Source: Comamonadaceae bacterium (lineage in GTDB: Bacteria > Pseudomonadota > Gammaproteobacteria > Burkholderiales > Burkholderiaceae_C). From it: DNA of 64,000 bases. The translations under genes and the position numbers were made by a program. The stretch spans positions 89,490-153,489 of the forward strand of contig JAACZV010000007.1 of NCBI GenBank assembly GCA_009996515.1, given 5' to 3'. This document shows positions 16,157 through 26,928 of this stretch, in pieces. A model generated the notes under the pieces. The model was not told where the DNA came from and ran no database searches. It saw only the letters and a list, made by a program, of their open reading frames with translations. Each line of letters begins with the position of its first letter. Within the stretch, counting starts at the first letter, position 1.

Positions 16157-16232
16157 GACTGCCGTGGAGCCGGCTTTGCCGGGCCACTGGCAGTGCCCCC
16201 TTCGAGGGGGCGCGCGTAGCGCGTAGGGGGTG
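16157..16232 (+). repeat. REP-like palindromic element with terminator-type hairpin
   Basis: This intergenic stretch between the convergent operon and corA holds stacked short palindromes: GAGCCGGC...GCCGGGC, then GCCCCCT-TCG-AGGGGGC at 16195-16211, then CGCGCGTAGCGCG. I recognise this arrangement from extragenic repeats common in Burkholderiales genomes. No second copy was noticed in this window, so the repeat assignment rests on recall; the hairpin is seen directly and may end transcription. Confidence 0.5.
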
Positions 16233-16234
16233 GT

Positions 16235-17209
16235 CTATTTCAACCATCCTTTGCGGCGGAAGTAGATGAAGGGTGCCGCGACGGACAGCAGCATCAGCAC
16301 CAGCGCGAACGGATAGCCCCAGTCAGACTCCAGCTCCGGCATGTGCTTGAAGTTCATGCCGTAGATGGACGCGATCAGCGTCGGCGGCAGCAGCGCCACG
16401 CTGGCCACCGAGAAGATCTTGATGATCTTGTTCTGGTTGATGTTGATGAAGCCCACCGTGGCGTCCATCAGGAAGTTGATCTTGTCGAACAGGAAGGCGG
16501 TGTGCGAGTCCAGCGAGTCGATGTCGCGCAGGATCTGGCGCGACTCCTCGAACTGCTCGGCGTTGAGCATGCGGCTGCGCATCATGAAGCTGACCGCACG
16601 GCGCGTGTCCATCACGTTGCGGCGGATGCGGCCGTTCAAGTCTTCCTCGCGGGCGATCGACCCCAGCACCTCGCCGGCCTCGGCGTCGGTCACGTCGCTC
16701 TTCAACACGCGGGCACTGACGGCCTCGAGCTTGTCATAGATGCCCTCCAGCACGTCGGCCGAGTACTCGGCGTCGGCGTCGTAGAGCTTGAGCAGCACGT
16801 CCTTGGCGTCCTCGATCAGCGCGGGAATGCGGCGCGCGCGCAGCCGCAGCAGCCGGAACACCGGCAGGTCCTCGTTGTGGATGGAGAACAGGATGTTGTT
16901 GAACAGGATGAAGGCCACGCGCACGTTGCGCGCCTGGCCGTCGTCGTCGATGAGGAAGTCGGAGCGGATGTGCAGCTCGCCGTTGTCTTCCTCGTAGAAG
17001 CGCGCCGACTCCTCCAGGTCCTCGTCGACGATGTCCTCGGGGATGGTCAGGCCGAAGCGGTCGCGTATCCAGCCTTTTTCCTCGGCGCTGGGGCTTTCCA
17101 GGTCCACCCAGACCGGGCGCGACAGGGCCAGATCCTCGGCGGTTTCAATCTCTTGCTGGAACAGGCCGCCCTTCAGGCGCCCGTTGTCCAGCGTGAACAC
17201 ATTCAGCAT
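16235..17209 (-). CDS. corA: Magnesium and cobalt transporter CorA
   Basis: 324 residues with a large soluble N-terminal domain, acidic and helical, and two C-terminal membrane helices (IIKIFSVASVALLPPTLIASIYGMNF and YPFALVLMLLSVAAPFIYF). The YGMNF motif at the end of helix 1 is the ion-selectivity signature of CorA, and the chain ends with the basic RRKGW tail. It forms a pentameric inner-membrane Mg2+ channel. The 407-base region upstream separates it from hpf on the other strand. Confidence 0.96.
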   Translation of the reverse strand: MLNVFTLDNGRLKGGLFQQEIETAEDLALSRPVWVDLESPSAEEKGWIRDRFGLTIPEDIVDEDLEESARFYEEDNGELHIRSDFLIDDDGQARNVRVAFILFNNILFSIHNEDLPVFRLLRLRARRIPALIEDAKDVLLKLYDADAEYSADVLEGIYDKLEAVSARVLKSDVTDAEAGEVLGSIAREEDLNGRIRRNVMDTRRAVSFMMRSRMLNAEQFEESRQILRDIDSLDSHTAFLFDKINFLMDATVGFININQNKIIKIFSVASVALLPPTLIASIYGMNFKHMPELESDWGYPFALVLMLLSVAAPFIYFRRKGWLK

Positions 17210-17616
17210 GCCTCGTCTCCGGCAGCGGCAAGCGGGAGGACGACGGCTGCCGTCCGGGGTGGTGGGGTCAGGTCAACCGTCTCACTCCGGGCGGGCGGGC
17301 CGCAAGCGGACCCGGCGGCGGGAGCGGACGGTCACCGAGGGTGATCGCTGTCCAAGAAGCTCTCCGAGGGGGAATAGCCAAGGATTATTGCATCGCGCGC
17401 GGCGCGGAAGAAGGCATAAAAAGTTGATCCACTTGGGCACAAAGCCTCACCGTCATCCCCTTGTCACGCTGCGGCTTCGCGCGCAAACTGGACTCGTCGA
17501 TTCCCCCACTCCCACCCACTCTGCTACCCGAGAACTCCCTCCTTCCTCCCCTCTCCGATTCCGTTTTTTTCGTTCCCCGGTCCATTTCCCGACCCATCCC
17601 TCTGAAAGGAGGCTTT
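17210..17616. other. 407-base non-coding divergent region between corA and hpf
   Basis: No credible gene in either strand. The hpf-proximal 150 bases are strongly pyrimidine-rich on the plus strand (runs such as CTCCCTCCTTCCTCCCCTCTCC) and look like an untranslated leader. The middle is AT-richer (17381-17430, with ATTATTGCAT and GGCATAAAAAG) and probably holds promoter elements, but I could not place a convincing -35/-10 pair. The end has a near-perfect Shine-Dalgarno (GAAAGGAGG, 17604-17612) four bases before the hpf ATG. Confidence 0.5.
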
Positions 17617-17958
17617 ATGAATCTGACGATCAGTGGCCATCATCTTGAAGTCACCCCGGCTCTGCGCGAGTACGTGCTCACCAAGCTGGACCGTGTGACC
17701 CGCCACTTCGACCAGGTCGTTGACATCAACGTCCTGCTGACCGTAGAGAAGCAAAAGGAGAAGGAACGCCGCCAGCGCGCCGAAGTCACGCTGCGCGTGA
17801 AGGGCCGCGACATCTTCGTCGAGCAATCCCATGAGGATCTGTACGCCGCCATCGACCAGTTGATGGACAAGCTGGACCGCCAGGTCTGCCGGCACAAGGA
17901 CAAGGTGCAGGACCACCACCACGCCTCGGCCAAGCGCCTTGAGGTTTCGCCCCCCTGA
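17617..17958 (+). CDS. hpf: Ribosome hibernation promoting factor HPF / sigma-54 modulation protein (short form)
   Basis: 113 residues: [41 protein letters not shown] is the standard HPF/RaiA start, followed by [52 protein letters not shown]. The beta-alpha-beta fold binds the 30S decoding centre and pairs 70S into inactive 100S dimers; the short length places it in the short-HPF class. The very strong ribosome binding site fixes the start. In related bacteria it sits next to rpoN, which is not in this window; the following genes are ptsN and hprK. Confidence 0.94.
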   Translation: MNLTISGHHLEVTPALREYVLTKLDRVTRHFDQVVDINVLLTVEKQKEKERRQRAEVTLRVKGRDIFVEQSHEDLYAAIDQLMDKLDRQVCRHKDKVQDHHHASAKRLEVSPP

Positions 17959-17980
17959 GCCCACGGGCTCATCGCTCTCG

Positions 17981-18004
17981 GCGGCCTGCGGGCCGCTTTT
18001 GTTT
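17981..18004 (+). terminator. Rho-independent terminator after hpf
   Basis: Stem GCGGCC / GGCCGC with a four-base loop TGCG, immediately followed by TTTTGTTT. It lies 22 bases past the hpf stop and separates hpf from ptsN. Confidence 0.85.
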
Positions 18005-18201
18005 GGGCGCCCGCCGCGCCACGTTGTTGCTGCGGTGCCGCAAAAAACCATGCTGAAGGGCCGACAGCGGGGTTTTCCATGGCTTCAAAGCCCGCCACTC
18101 CCCCCAAAACGGCCCGCGGTTCCATAATCTGCGCCTCTGATTGACCCATTGCCCGGCTGCGGCCGCACTCCTTCGGTGCCCCCGCTGCCAGGTCCCTGCC
18201 C

Positions 18202-18672
18202 ATGAACCGTCTCGCCGCCATCCTGCCCGCCGACAACGTGTTGGTGAATGTGGATGCGTCCAGCAAGAAGCGCGCTTTCGAACATGCCGGCCTGCTGTTC
18301 GAGAACCACCACCAGATGGCCCGCGCGCTGGTCACCGACAACCTCTTCGCCCGCGAGCGCCTGGGCTCGACCGGCCTAGGCCATGGCGTCGCCATCCCGC
18401 ATGGCCGCGTCAAAGGCCTGAAGAACCCGCTGGCCGCCGTGCTGCGCCTGCAGCAGCCCATCGCCTTTGATGCGCCGGACGACGAGCCCGTCAGCCTGCT
18501 GATCTTCCTGCTGGTGCCCGAGGCGGCCACGCAGCGTCATCTGGAGATCCTGTCCGAGATCGCCGAGATGCTGTCCGACCGCGAGCTGCGCGAGCAGCTC
18601 AAGGCGGAGCCGGAGGCTGCCACGCTGCACAGGCTGATCGCGGCCTGGGAACCGCTGAAGTCGGTCGCTTGA
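18202..18672 (+). CDS. ptsN: PTS IIA-like nitrogen regulatory protein PtsN (EIIA-Ntr)
   Basis: 156 residues, a single PTS EIIA type-2 domain. The phospho-accepting His lies in [10 protein letters not shown] (H67). It also contains the family block [35 protein letters not shown]-Ntr receives phosphate from NPr in the nitrogen PTS and adjusts potassium, phosphate and carbon/nitrogen balance by protein-protein contact rather than sugar uptake. The stop codon overlaps the TTG start of hprK, which fits a joint regulatory unit. Confidence 0.94.
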   Translation: MNRLAAILPADNVLVNVDASSKKRAFEHAGLLFENHHQMARALVTDNLFARERLGSTGLGHGVAIPHGRVKGLKNPLAAVLRLQQPIAFDAPDDEPVSLLIFLLVPEAATQRHLEILSEIAEMLSDRELREQLKAEPEAATLHRLIAAWEPLKSVA

Positions 18673-19625
18673 AACCGTCCTCCATCAGCGCCGAGCGGCT
18701 CTTCGAGGAGCACCGCGAAGCCCTCCGTTGGGAGTGGATCGCCGGCCACGCCCATCCGGAGCGTCGCTTCGACGAGGCCGCCGTGCGCGATGCGCAGAGC
18801 GCGGCCGACCTGGTCGGCTACCTGAACTACATCCACCCCTACCGGGTGCAGATCGTCGGTCGCCGCGAGGTGGCCTACCTGAGCCAGGAAAGCGCCGAGG
18901 TCCAGGACCGCCGCATCTCGCGCATCGTCACGCTGGAGCCGCCGGTCCTGATCGTGGCCGACGACACCGTGCCGCCGCCGCGCCTGGTGGCGATGTGCGA
19001 CCGCGCCGAGATCCCGCTGTTCCGCACCAACGAGTCCGCCGGCCACGTCATCGACCTGGTGCGCGGCTACCTGTCGCAGCTGTTCGCCAACCGCACGACC
19101 CGCCATGGCGTCTTCATGGACATCCTGGGCCTGGGCGTGCTGCTGACCGGCGAGTCGGGCCTGGGCAAGAGCGAACTGGGCCTGGAGCTGATCTCGCGCG
19201 GCCACGGCCTGGTGGCCGACGACGCGGTGGACTTCTTCCGCATCGCCCAGACCGCCATCGAGGGCCGCTGCCCCGATCTGCTGCTGAACCTGCTGGAAGT
19301 GCGCGGCATCGGCCTGCTGGACATCAAGGCCATCTTTGGCGAGACGGCCGTGCGCCGCAAGATGCGCCTCAAGCTCATCGTCCACCTGGTGCGCAAGGAA
19401 ACCATGGAGCGCGACTTCGAGCGCCTGCCCTACGAGCCGCTGTACGAGGACGTGCTGGGCATGCAGGTGCGCAAGGTCGTCATCGCGGTGGACGCGGGTC
19501 GCAACCTGGCCGTGCTGGTGGAGGCCGCCGTGCGCAACACCATCCTGCAGCTGCGCGGCATCGACACCTACAAGGAATTCGTCGAGCGCCACCAGCGCGC
19601 CATCGACAACGGCTCCATCGATTGA
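18669..19625 (+). CDS. hprK: HPr kinase/phosphorylase
   Basis: 318 residues from a TTG codon overlapping the ptsN stop; no later ATG precedes the conserved N-terminal domain, so TTG is the best start. The Walker A loop GESGLGKS sits at residues 161-168, and the HPrK signature EVRGIGLLD follows near residue 209. It phosphorylates or dephosphorylates a serine of HPr/NPr. In betaproteobacteria the kinase is kept next to EIIA-Ntr even where sugar PTS is incomplete. Length equals the usual 310-320. A weak GC hairpin at 19640-19662 lies between it and the convergent fur. Confidence 0.94.
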   Translation: MKPSSISAERLFEEHREALRWEWIAGHAHPERRFDEAAVRDAQSAADLVGYLNYIHPYRVQIVGRREVAYLSQESAEVQDRRISRIVTLEPPVLIVADDTVPPPRLVAMCDRAEIPLFRTNESAGHVIDLVRGYLSQLFANRTTRHGVFMDILGLGVLLTGESGLGKSELGLELISRGHGLVADDAVDFFRIAQTAIEGRCPDLLLNLLEVRGIGLLDIKAIFGETAVRRKMRLKLIVHLVRKETMERDFERLPYEPLYEDVLGMQVRKVVIAVDAGRNLAVLVEAAVRNTILQLRGIDTYKEFVERHQRAIDNGSID

Positions 19626-19678
19626 ATGCGTTCAGCCGCCCCGGGGACGACGTCGCCCCGGGTGCCTGCCGCTGCGCC

Positions 19679-20119
19679 CTAGCCGCGGTTGGGGCAGTTC
19701 ACCTTCACGCAGCTCGCATACAGGGCCAGCGAATGCTCCTGCAGCTGGAAACCCCGCTCGCTGGCAATCGCATGCTGGCGCTCCTCGATGTCCGGATCGA
19801 AGAACTCCTCCACCCGGCCGCAGTTCAGGCAGACGAGGTGGTCGTGGTGATGCCCCTCGTTGAGCTCGTAGACGGCCTTGCCGGTCTCGAAGTGGTTGCG
19901 GCTCAGCAGGCCCGCCTGCTCGAACTGCTGCAGCACGCGGTAGACCGTCGCCAGGCCGATGTCGGCTCCCTCGCCAAGCAGCGCCTTGTAGACATCCTCG
20001 GCCGTCATGTGGCGCTGCGCCGCGCGCTGGAAGATCTCGAGGATTTTGATGCGCGGCAGCGTCGCCTTGAGGCCGCTGTTCTTGATGTCGGTGGTCTGGT
20101 TCTTGGCTGAGGAAGACAT
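19679..20119 (-). CDS. fur: Ferric uptake regulator Fur
   Basis: 146 residues from the ATG at 20119; an in-frame upstream ATG exists but its extension is not Fur-like. The winged helix spans about 10-85 ([16 protein letters not shown], then [20 protein letters not shown]). Metal and dimer residues are visible: the HHHDH cluster, CLNC zinc pair, and the C-terminal YASCVKVNC pair. It represses iron uptake genes when bound to Fe2+. It diverges from bamE with 103 bases between starts. Confidence 0.96.
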   Translation of the reverse strand: MSSSAKNQTTDIKNSGLKATLPRIKILEIFQRAAQRHMTAEDVYKALLGEGADIGLATVYRVLQQFEQAGLLSRNHFETGKAVYELNEGHHHDHLVCLNCGRVEEFFDPDIEERQHAIASERGFQLQEHSLALYASCVKVNCPNRG

Positions 20120-20155
20120 GGCGCTAAAGCGCGGGGACTCCGGAAGGTGGCCCGC

Positions 20156-21526
<1,371 letters not shown>

Positions 21527-21592
21527 ACAGGCGGCTGCGGACCGAACGCCGGGCCGCCGCAAACCGGCCCAAGCGCCGGATGAGGCGCTGAC

Positions 21593-22237
21593 ATGCTCGC
21601 GGACTTCTGGGCCCAAAGCGACCTGGTCGGCCGCGCCGTCGCGCTGCTGCTGCTGGCCATGTCGGTCAGCGCCTGGGCGCTGATCCTCTGGAAGACCTGG
21701 CTGTTGCGCCGCGCCCGCCGCGGCCTCGTGCGCGCGGTGCCGGCCTTCTGGGCCGCCGCCGGCGTGAGCGAGGGCCGCAGCGCGCTGCAGAACTTCGACA
21801 CCGAGGCGCTGCTGCTGCCGCTGCTGGACGCCGCCACCGCCGAGACCCGCGCCGCCACGCTGGACGCCGCCGGCCGGCGCGAATCCCGCCTGACCCGCCG
21901 CCTGCGCGACGCGCTGCACGCCGTGCTGGCGCGGCTGCAGTTCGGCCAGGTGCTGCTGGCCTCGGTCGGCGCCACCGCTCCCTTCGTGGGCCTGTTCGGC
22001 ACCGTCTGGGGCATCTACCACGCGCTGGTCAGCATCTCGGCGGCCGGCAACATCACCATCGAGAAGATCTCCGGCCCGGTGGGCGAGGCGCTGATCATGA
22101 CGGCGGCGGGCTTGGGCGTGGCCATCCCGGCCGTGCTGGCCTACAACGTGTTCGGCAAGGTCGTGGCCGCCTGCGAGGCCGACCTCGAAGGCTTCGCGCA
22201 CGACCTGCGCGAGTTGCTGGACCACGACGCACCATGA
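21593..22237 (+). CDS. exbB: MotA/TolQ/ExbB proton channel family protein
   Basis: 214 residues with three membrane helices: about 13-31 (AVALLLLAMSVSAWALILW), and a pair at about 118-140 (GQVLLASVGATAPFVGLFGTVWGIYHAL) and 163-185 (EALIMTAAGLGVAIPAVLAYNVFG). The GLFGTVWGI and EALIxTAAGLGVAIPA blocks are the proton-channel signature. It pairs with the ExbD-like gene, sharing an ATGA overlap, to energise an outer-membrane system. No TonB, TolA or TolB gene lies nearby, so ExbB versus TolQ cannot be settled by context; similarity in length and placement favours an ExbB-type unit. Confidence 0.85.
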   Translation: MLADFWAQSDLVGRAVALLLLAMSVSAWALILWKTWLLRRARRGLVRAVPAFWAAAGVSEGRSALQNFDTEALLLPLLDAATAETRAATLDAAGRRESRLTRRLRDALHAVLARLQFGQVLLASVGATAPFVGLFGTVWGIYHALVSISAAGNITIEKISGPVGEALIMTAAGLGVAIPAVLAYNVFGKVVAACEADLEGFAHDLRELLDHDAP

Positions 22238-22659
22238 GCTTCGGCCGGCTCGAGCGCCCCGACGCGTCGCGCCCCATGAGCGACATCAACATGACGCCGC
22301 TCATCGACGTCATGCTGGTGCTGCTGGTCATCTTCATGATCACCGCGCCGCTGATGACGGCCTCGCTGCGGCTGGACCTGCCCAAGAGCGAGGCCGCCAC
22401 GCCCAGCGACACGCCCAGCTTCATCGCCGTGGCCATCACGCCCGATGGCCAGCTGCATCTGGGCGAAGAGGCACTGACGCCCGACGCCTTCCAGAAGCGC
22501 ATCTCGGAGCTCGGCCGCGCCAATGCCCAGATGGAAGTTCAGCTGCGTGCCGACCGCACGGTGCCCTACGGCCAGGTGGCCGAGCTGATAGGCTGGGTGC
22601 AGGCCGCCGGCCTGAACCGCATCGCCTTCGTCGCACAGGCCGCCGCCTCGGCCCCCTGA
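22234..22659 (+). CDS. exbD: ExbD/TolR family biopolymer transport protein
   Basis: 141 residues, one N-terminal membrane helix ([25 protein letters not shown]) preceded by the conserved [11 protein letters not shown], in which the Asp takes part in proton transfer. The periplasmic domain (about 45-138) has the ExbD fold ending in [21 protein letters not shown]. It partners the upstream proton-channel protein. A hairpin overlapping the leuS promoter follows 6 bases after its stop. Confidence 0.88.
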   Translation: MSFGRLERPDASRPMSDINMTPLIDVMLVLLVIFMITAPLMTASLRLDLPKSEAATPSDTPSFIAVAITPDGQLHLGEEALTPDAFQKRISELGRANAQMEVQLRADRTVPYGQVAELIGWVQAAGLNRIAFVAQAAASAP

Positions 22660-22665
22660 GCGAAA

Positions 22666-22692
22666 GGTCGCCGCGGGGGCGACCCATACAAT
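22666..22692 (+). promoter_or_regulatory. Hairpin and -10 box directly before leuS
   Basis: GGTCGCC (22666-22672) and GGCGACC (22678-22684) form a 7-bp stem, then TACAAT at 22687-22692 ends 7 bases before the leuS ATG. At that spacing transcription would begin at or next to the A of the start codon, implying a leaderless mRNA. The stem may end exbD transcription. No clear -35 box. Confidence 0.5.
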
Positions 22693-22699
22693 TTGGGTC

Positions 22700-25330
22700 A
22701 TGAACGCCCCCATCGAAGCGCCCAGCTACAAGCCCAACGAGATCGAAGCCGCCGCCCGTGCCTACTGGACGGAACGCGACGCCTACCGCGTGACCGAAGA
22801 CGCGAGCAAGCCGCACTTCTACGCCTGCTCCATGCTGCCCTATCCCTCGGGCAAGCTGCACATGGGCCATGTGCGCAACTACACGATCAACGACATGCTG
22901 GCCCGCCAGCTGCGCATGAAGGGCTACAACGTCCTGATGCCGATGGGCTGGGACGCCTTCGGCCTGCCGGCCGAGAACGCCGCGATGAAGGGCAAGCTGC
23001 CGCCGGCGCAGTGGACCTACTCCAACATCGCCCACATGAAGGGCCAGATGCAGGCGATGGGCCTGGCCATCGACTGGAGCCGCGAGGTCGCGACCTGCGA
23101 CCCCCGCTACTACAAGTGGAACCAGTGGCTGTTCCTGAAGATGCTGGAGGCCGGCATCGCCGAGCGCCGCACCCAGGTCGTCAACTGGGACCCGGTGGAC
23201 CAGACCGTGCTCGCCAACGAGCAGGTCATCGATGGCCGCGGCTGGCGCTCGGGCGCGCTGGTCGAGAAGCGCGAGATCCCGGGCTACTACCTGAAGATCA
23301 CGCAGTACGCTGAGGAGCTGCTGTCGGCGGTCGCCAACCCCGAAGACCCCAACTACCTGAGCGGCTGGCCCGAGCGCGTGCGCCTGATGCAGGAGAACTG
23401 GATCGGCAAGAGCCAGGGCGTGCGCTTCGCGTTCCCGCACGGCATCGACGGCGCCGACGGCAAGCTGTGGGTGTTCACGACCCGTGCCGACACCATCATG
23501 GGCGTGACCTTCTGCGCCGTCGCGCCGGAGCATCCGCTGGCCGCCATCGCCGCGAAGACCAAGCCCGAGGTGGCCGCCTTCATCGCCGAATGCAAGGCCG
23601 GCGGCACGACCGAGGCCGAGATCGCCACGCAGGACAAGAAGGGCGTGCCCACGGGCCTGTTCGTCACCCACCCGCTGACGGGCGCGCAGGTGGAGGTCTG
23701 GGTCGGCAACTACGTGCTGATGAGCTACGGCGATGGCGCCGTGATGGGCGTGCCGGCGCATGACGAGCGCGACTTCGCGTTCGCGAAGAAGTACGGCATC
23801 GAGATCAAGCAGGTCGTGCAGGCCGAGGGCGAGGCGTTCAGCACCGACGCATGGGCCGAGTGGTACGGCGACAAGGCGCGCGGCGTCTGCGTGAACTCCG
23901 GCGTGCTGGACGGCCTCACCCACAAGGCCGCCGTCGACAAGGTCGCCGAGCTGCTGGCCGACAAGGGCCTGGGCGAGAAGAAGACCACCTGGCGTCTGCG
24001 CGACTGGGGCATCAGCCGCCAGCGCTACTGGGGCACGCCCATCCCGATCATCCATTGCGATGACTGCGGCGTCGTGCCGGTGCCCGAGAAGGACCTGCCG
24101 GTCGTGCTGCCCGAGGACTGCATCCCCGACGGCAGCGGCAACCCGCTGAACAAGCGCGCCGACTTCCTGAACGTGGCCTGCCCCAAGTGCGGCAAGCCCG
24201 CCAAGCGCGAGACGGACACGATGGACACCTTCGTGGACTCGTCGTGGTACTTCATGCGCTACTGCGACCCGACCAACGACCAGGCGATGGTCGCAGACGG
24301 CACGAAGTACTGGATGCCGATGAACCAGTACATCGGCGGCATCGAGCACGCCATCCTGCACCTGCTGTACGCGCGCTTCTGGACCAAGGTCATGCGCGAC
24401 CTGAAGCTGGTGGACGCCAGCGAGCCGTTCGAGAAGCTGCTGACGCAGGGCATGGTGCTAAAGGGCGCGTTCTTCCACAAGCCCGAGGGCGGCGGCAAGG
24501 ACTACTACTGGGACCACGAGATCGACGTCATCCACGACGACAAGGGCGGCATCGTCGGCGCCAAGCTGAAGAAGGACGGCACGCCACTCGAGTACGAGAT
24601 GACGACCATGTCCAAGTCCAAGAACAACGGCGTGGACCCGCAGGCGCTGATCGACCAGTACGGCGCCGACACGGCGCGCCTGTTCGTCATGTTCGCCAGC
24701 CCCCCGGAGCAGACGCTGGAATGGAACGACGCGGCCGTCGAGGGCGCGCACCGCTTCCTGAAGCGCGTGTGGAACTTCGGCATGCGCAACGCCGAGGCCA
24801 TCAAGGCGGGTGGCAAGGACTTCGCTGCGCTGAACGCCGACGGCAAGGCGCTGCGCCGCGAGGTGCACAACGTGCTCAAGCAGGTCAGCTACGACTACGA
24901 GCGCATGCAGTACAACACCGTCGTCTCCGGCGCGATGAAGCTGCTCAATGCGCTCGAGTCGTTCAAGGCCGAAGGCCAGGCCGCGGCCGTGCGCGACGGC
25001 TTCTCGGTGCTGCTGCGCGTGCTCTACCCGGCCACGCCGCACATCGCCCACACGCTGTGGCAGGAGCTGGGCTTCGCCGCCGAGTTCGGCGACCTGCTCG
25101 ACGCGCCCTGGCCCACGGTCGACGAGGCCGCGCTGGTGCAGGACGAGATCGAGCTGATGCTGCAGGTCAACGGCAAGCTGCGCGGCGCGGTCAAGGTGCC
25201 GGCCGGCGCCGACAAGGCCGCCATCGAGGCGGCCGCGCTGGCCAACCCCGAGTTCGCCAAGTTCAGCGAAGGCAAGGCACCGAAGAAGGTCGTCATCGTG
25301 CCGGGCCGCCTCGTCAACGTGGTGGTCTGA
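22700..25330 (+). CDS. leuS: Leucyl-tRNA synthetase
   Basis: 876 residues, the usual bacterial size. The HIGH-type motif is in [15 protein letters not shown] (about 49-63), the editing domain occupies roughly 225-420 with the threonine-rich region near [12 protein letters not shown], and the second class I motif appears as TMSKSKNNG (MSKS at about 637-640) with Thr in place of the first Lys of KMSKS. The C-terminal anticodon domain is complete. The start has no Shine-Dalgarno, consistent with a leaderless transcript. lptE follows after 4 bases. Confidence 0.98.
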   Translation: MNAPIEAPSYKPNEIEAAARAYWTERDAYRVTEDASKPHFYACSMLPYPSGKLHMGHVRNYTINDMLARQLRMKGYNVLMPMGWDAFGLPAENAAMKGKLPPAQWTYSNIAHMKGQMQAMGLAIDWSREVATCDPRYYKWNQWLFLKMLEAGIAERRTQVVNWDPVDQTVLANEQVIDGRGWRSGALVEKREIPGYYLKITQYAEELLSAVANPEDPNYLSGWPERVRLMQENWIGKSQGVRFAFPHGIDGADGKLWVFTTRADTIMGVTFCAVAPEHPLAAIAAKTKPEVAAFIAECKAGGTTEAEIATQDKKGVPTGLFVTHPLTGAQVEVWVGNYVLMSYGDGAVMGVPAHDERDFAFAKKYGIEIKQVVQAEGEAFSTDAWAEWYGDKARGVCVNSGVLDGLTHKAAVDKVAELLADKGLGEKKTTWRLRDWGISRQRYWGTPIPIIHCDDCGVVPVPEKDLPVVLPEDCIPDGSGNPLNKRADFLNVACPKCGKPAKRETDTMDTFVDSSWYFMRYCDPTNDQAMVADGTKYWMPMNQYIGGIEHAILHLLYARFWTKVMRDLKLVDASEPFEKLLTQGMVLKGAFFHKPEGGGKDYYWDHEIDVIHDDKGGIVGAKLKKDGTPLEYEMTTMSKSKNNGVDPQALIDQYGADTARLFVMFASPPEQTLEWNDAAVEGAHRFLKRVWNFGMRNAEAIKAGGKDFAALNADGKALRREVHNVLKQVSYDYERMQYNTVVSGAMKLLNALESFKAEGQAAAVRDGFSVLLRVLYPATPHIAHTLWQELGFAAEFGDLLDAPWPTVDEAALVQDEIELMLQVNGKLRGAVKVPAGADKAAIEAAALANPEFAKFSEGKAPKKVVIVPGRLVNVVV

Positions 25331-25334
25331 CGCG

Positions 25335-25820
25335 ATGGACCGCCGCCTCGCGCTGTTGAGCCTCGCCGCCCTGGCCGGCTGCGGCTTCGAGCTGCGCAGG
25401 GAACCGGAGCTGCGCTTCCAGACGCTGGCGCTGACCGGCTTCCCGCCCGACTCGCCGCTGGCCGCCGGCCTGAAGCGCCAGATCAAGCGCACGCCGGTGC
25501 AGCTGCTGGACGACCCCGCGCGCGCCCAGGTCGTGCTGGAGGCGCTGCACGAGTTCCGCGACCGCACCGTCGTGGCCTCCACCAGCGTGGGCCAGGTGCG
25601 CGAGTGGTCGCTGCGCCTGCAGTTCGACTACCAGATCCGCACGGCGGCCGGCGAGCTGCTGGTGCCCAAGGTGGAGCTGCGGCTGTCGCGCGACATGAAC
25701 TACACGGAGTCCACCGCGCTGGCCAAGGAGCAGGAGGCGGCCAACCTGTACGGCGCCATGCATTCCGATGCGATCGCGCAGGTCATGCGCCGCCTGGCCG
25801 CCGTCAAGCTTCCAAGCTGA
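25335..25820 (+). CDS. lptE: LPS-assembly lipoprotein LptE
   Basis: 161 residues with a short lipoprotein signal MDRRLALLSLAALAGCGFEL (lipobox LAGC, Cys at residue 16) followed by the LptE-type start GFELRREPELRFQTLAL. LptE plugs the LptD barrel and helps place LPS in the outer leaflet; lptD itself is at 37.7-40.1 kb here. Position between leuS and holA is standard for proteobacteria. Its TGA overlaps the holA ATG by one base. Confidence 0.92.
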   Translation: MDRRLALLSLAALAGCGFELRREPELRFQTLALTGFPPDSPLAAGLKRQIKRTPVQLLDDPARAQVVLEALHEFRDRTVVASTSVGQVREWSLRLQFDYQIRTAAGELLVPKVELRLSRDMNYTESTALAKEQEAANLYGAMHSDAIAQVMRRLAAVKLPS

Positions 25821-26890
25821 TGCAACTGCGCGCCGAGGGCCTGCAAGCCCATCTGAACAAGGGCCTGGCCCGCATCTACACGGTCCACGGCGACGAGCCA
25901 CTGCTCGCCCAGGAGGCGGCGGACCAGATCCGCGCCGCCGCCCGCGCCCAGGGCTTTGGCGAACGGCAGATCTTCACCGTCTCCGGCGCCTACTTCGACT
26001 GGGCCCCGGTGCTGGCCGCCGCCCAGGCCATGAGCCTGTTCGCCGAGCGCCAGTTCATCGAGATCCGCATTCCGACCGGCAAGCCGGGCAAGGACGGCTC
26101 CGAAGCGCTACAGCGTTATGCCGAGGCCGCGCCGGACGACGTGCTGACGCTGGTGACGCTGCCGCGGCTGGACAAGACCCAGCTCAACAGTGCCTGGTTC
26201 ACGGCGCTGGACGGCCACGGCGTGTCCATCCGCGTCGAGCCCGTCGAGCGCCGCCAGCTGCCGGCCTGGCTGGCCCAGCGGCTCAAGGCGCAGGGCCAGT
26301 CGGTGCCCGAAGGCGAGGACGGCCAGAAGGCGCTGGCCTTCTTCGCCGACCGCGTCGAGGGCAACCTGCTCGCCGCCCACCAGGAGTTGCAGAAGCTGGC
26401 GCTGCTGCACCCCAAGGGCGAGCTGACGCTGCAGCAGATCGAGGCCGCCGTGCTGGACGTGGCGCGCTTTGACGTCTTCAAGCTCAGCGAGGCCGTGCTG
26501 TCCGGCGCGGTGCCGCGGCTGCTGCGCATGCTGGACGGCCTGGAGGCCGAGGGCGAGGCCGCCGTGCTGGTGCACTGGACGCTGGCCGAGGACGCCCGCG
26601 CGCTGGCCCGCGTGCGCGCCGCGCTGGACGCCGGCAAGCCGCTGCCGCTGGCGCTGCGCGAGGCGAGGGTCTGGGGCGCCAAGGAGCGCCTCATCGAACG
26701 CATCGCGCCCCGGCTGGACGCGGCGCAGACCGGCGCGCTGGTGCAGGCCGCCCAGGTCTGCGACGGCCTCGTCAAAGGCCTGCGCCACCCCGACTGGCCC
26801 GCCGACCCCTGGGCCGCGCTGCGCCGCCTCGCGCTGATGCTGGCCGAGGCGGCCAGCGGCAGGACCGGGGCAGTCCTGGCTGCCCGCTGA
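25820..26890 (+). CDS. holA: DNA polymerase III delta subunit
   Basis: 356 residues. The N-terminal block RIYTVHGDEPLLAQEAADQIRAAARAQGF and the central LPRLDKTQLNSAWFTALD are typical of HolA, a clamp-loader AAA+ subunit that opens the beta sliding clamp. A Walker lysine is not expected in delta. The collar domain near ARFDVFKLSEAVLSGAVPRLLRMLDGL is clear. The start is set by the TGATG overlap with lptE. Confidence 0.94.
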   Translation: MQLRAEGLQAHLNKGLARIYTVHGDEPLLAQEAADQIRAAARAQGFGERQIFTVSGAYFDWAPVLAAAQAMSLFAERQFIEIRIPTGKPGKDGSEALQRYAEAAPDDVLTLVTLPRLDKTQLNSAWFTALDGHGVSIRVEPVERRQLPAWLAQRLKAQGQSVPEGEDGQKALAFFADRVEGNLLAAHQELQKLALLHPKGELTLQQIEAAVLDVARFDVFKLSEAVLSGAVPRLLRMLDGLEAEGEAAVLVHWTLAEDARALARVRAALDAGKPLPLALREARVWGAKERLIERIAPRLDAAQTGALVQAAQVCDGLVKGLRHPDWPADPWAALRRLALMLAEAASGRTGAVLAAR

Positions 26891-26928
26891 GCCCGATTGG
26901 GCTATCGTCCGGGCGCAAACCCGCCGCC

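Noticed and set aside
17430-17465. Possible sigma-54 promoter (TTGGGCAC...) before hpf
   Set aside because: The GG and GC dinucleotides are not at the strict ten-base spacing needed for a -24/-12 promoter.
19640-19662. GC-only hairpin between convergent hprK and fur
   Set aside because: Stem of seven (CCCGGGG/CCCCGGG) is real but has no T tract on either side, so I did not list it as a terminator.
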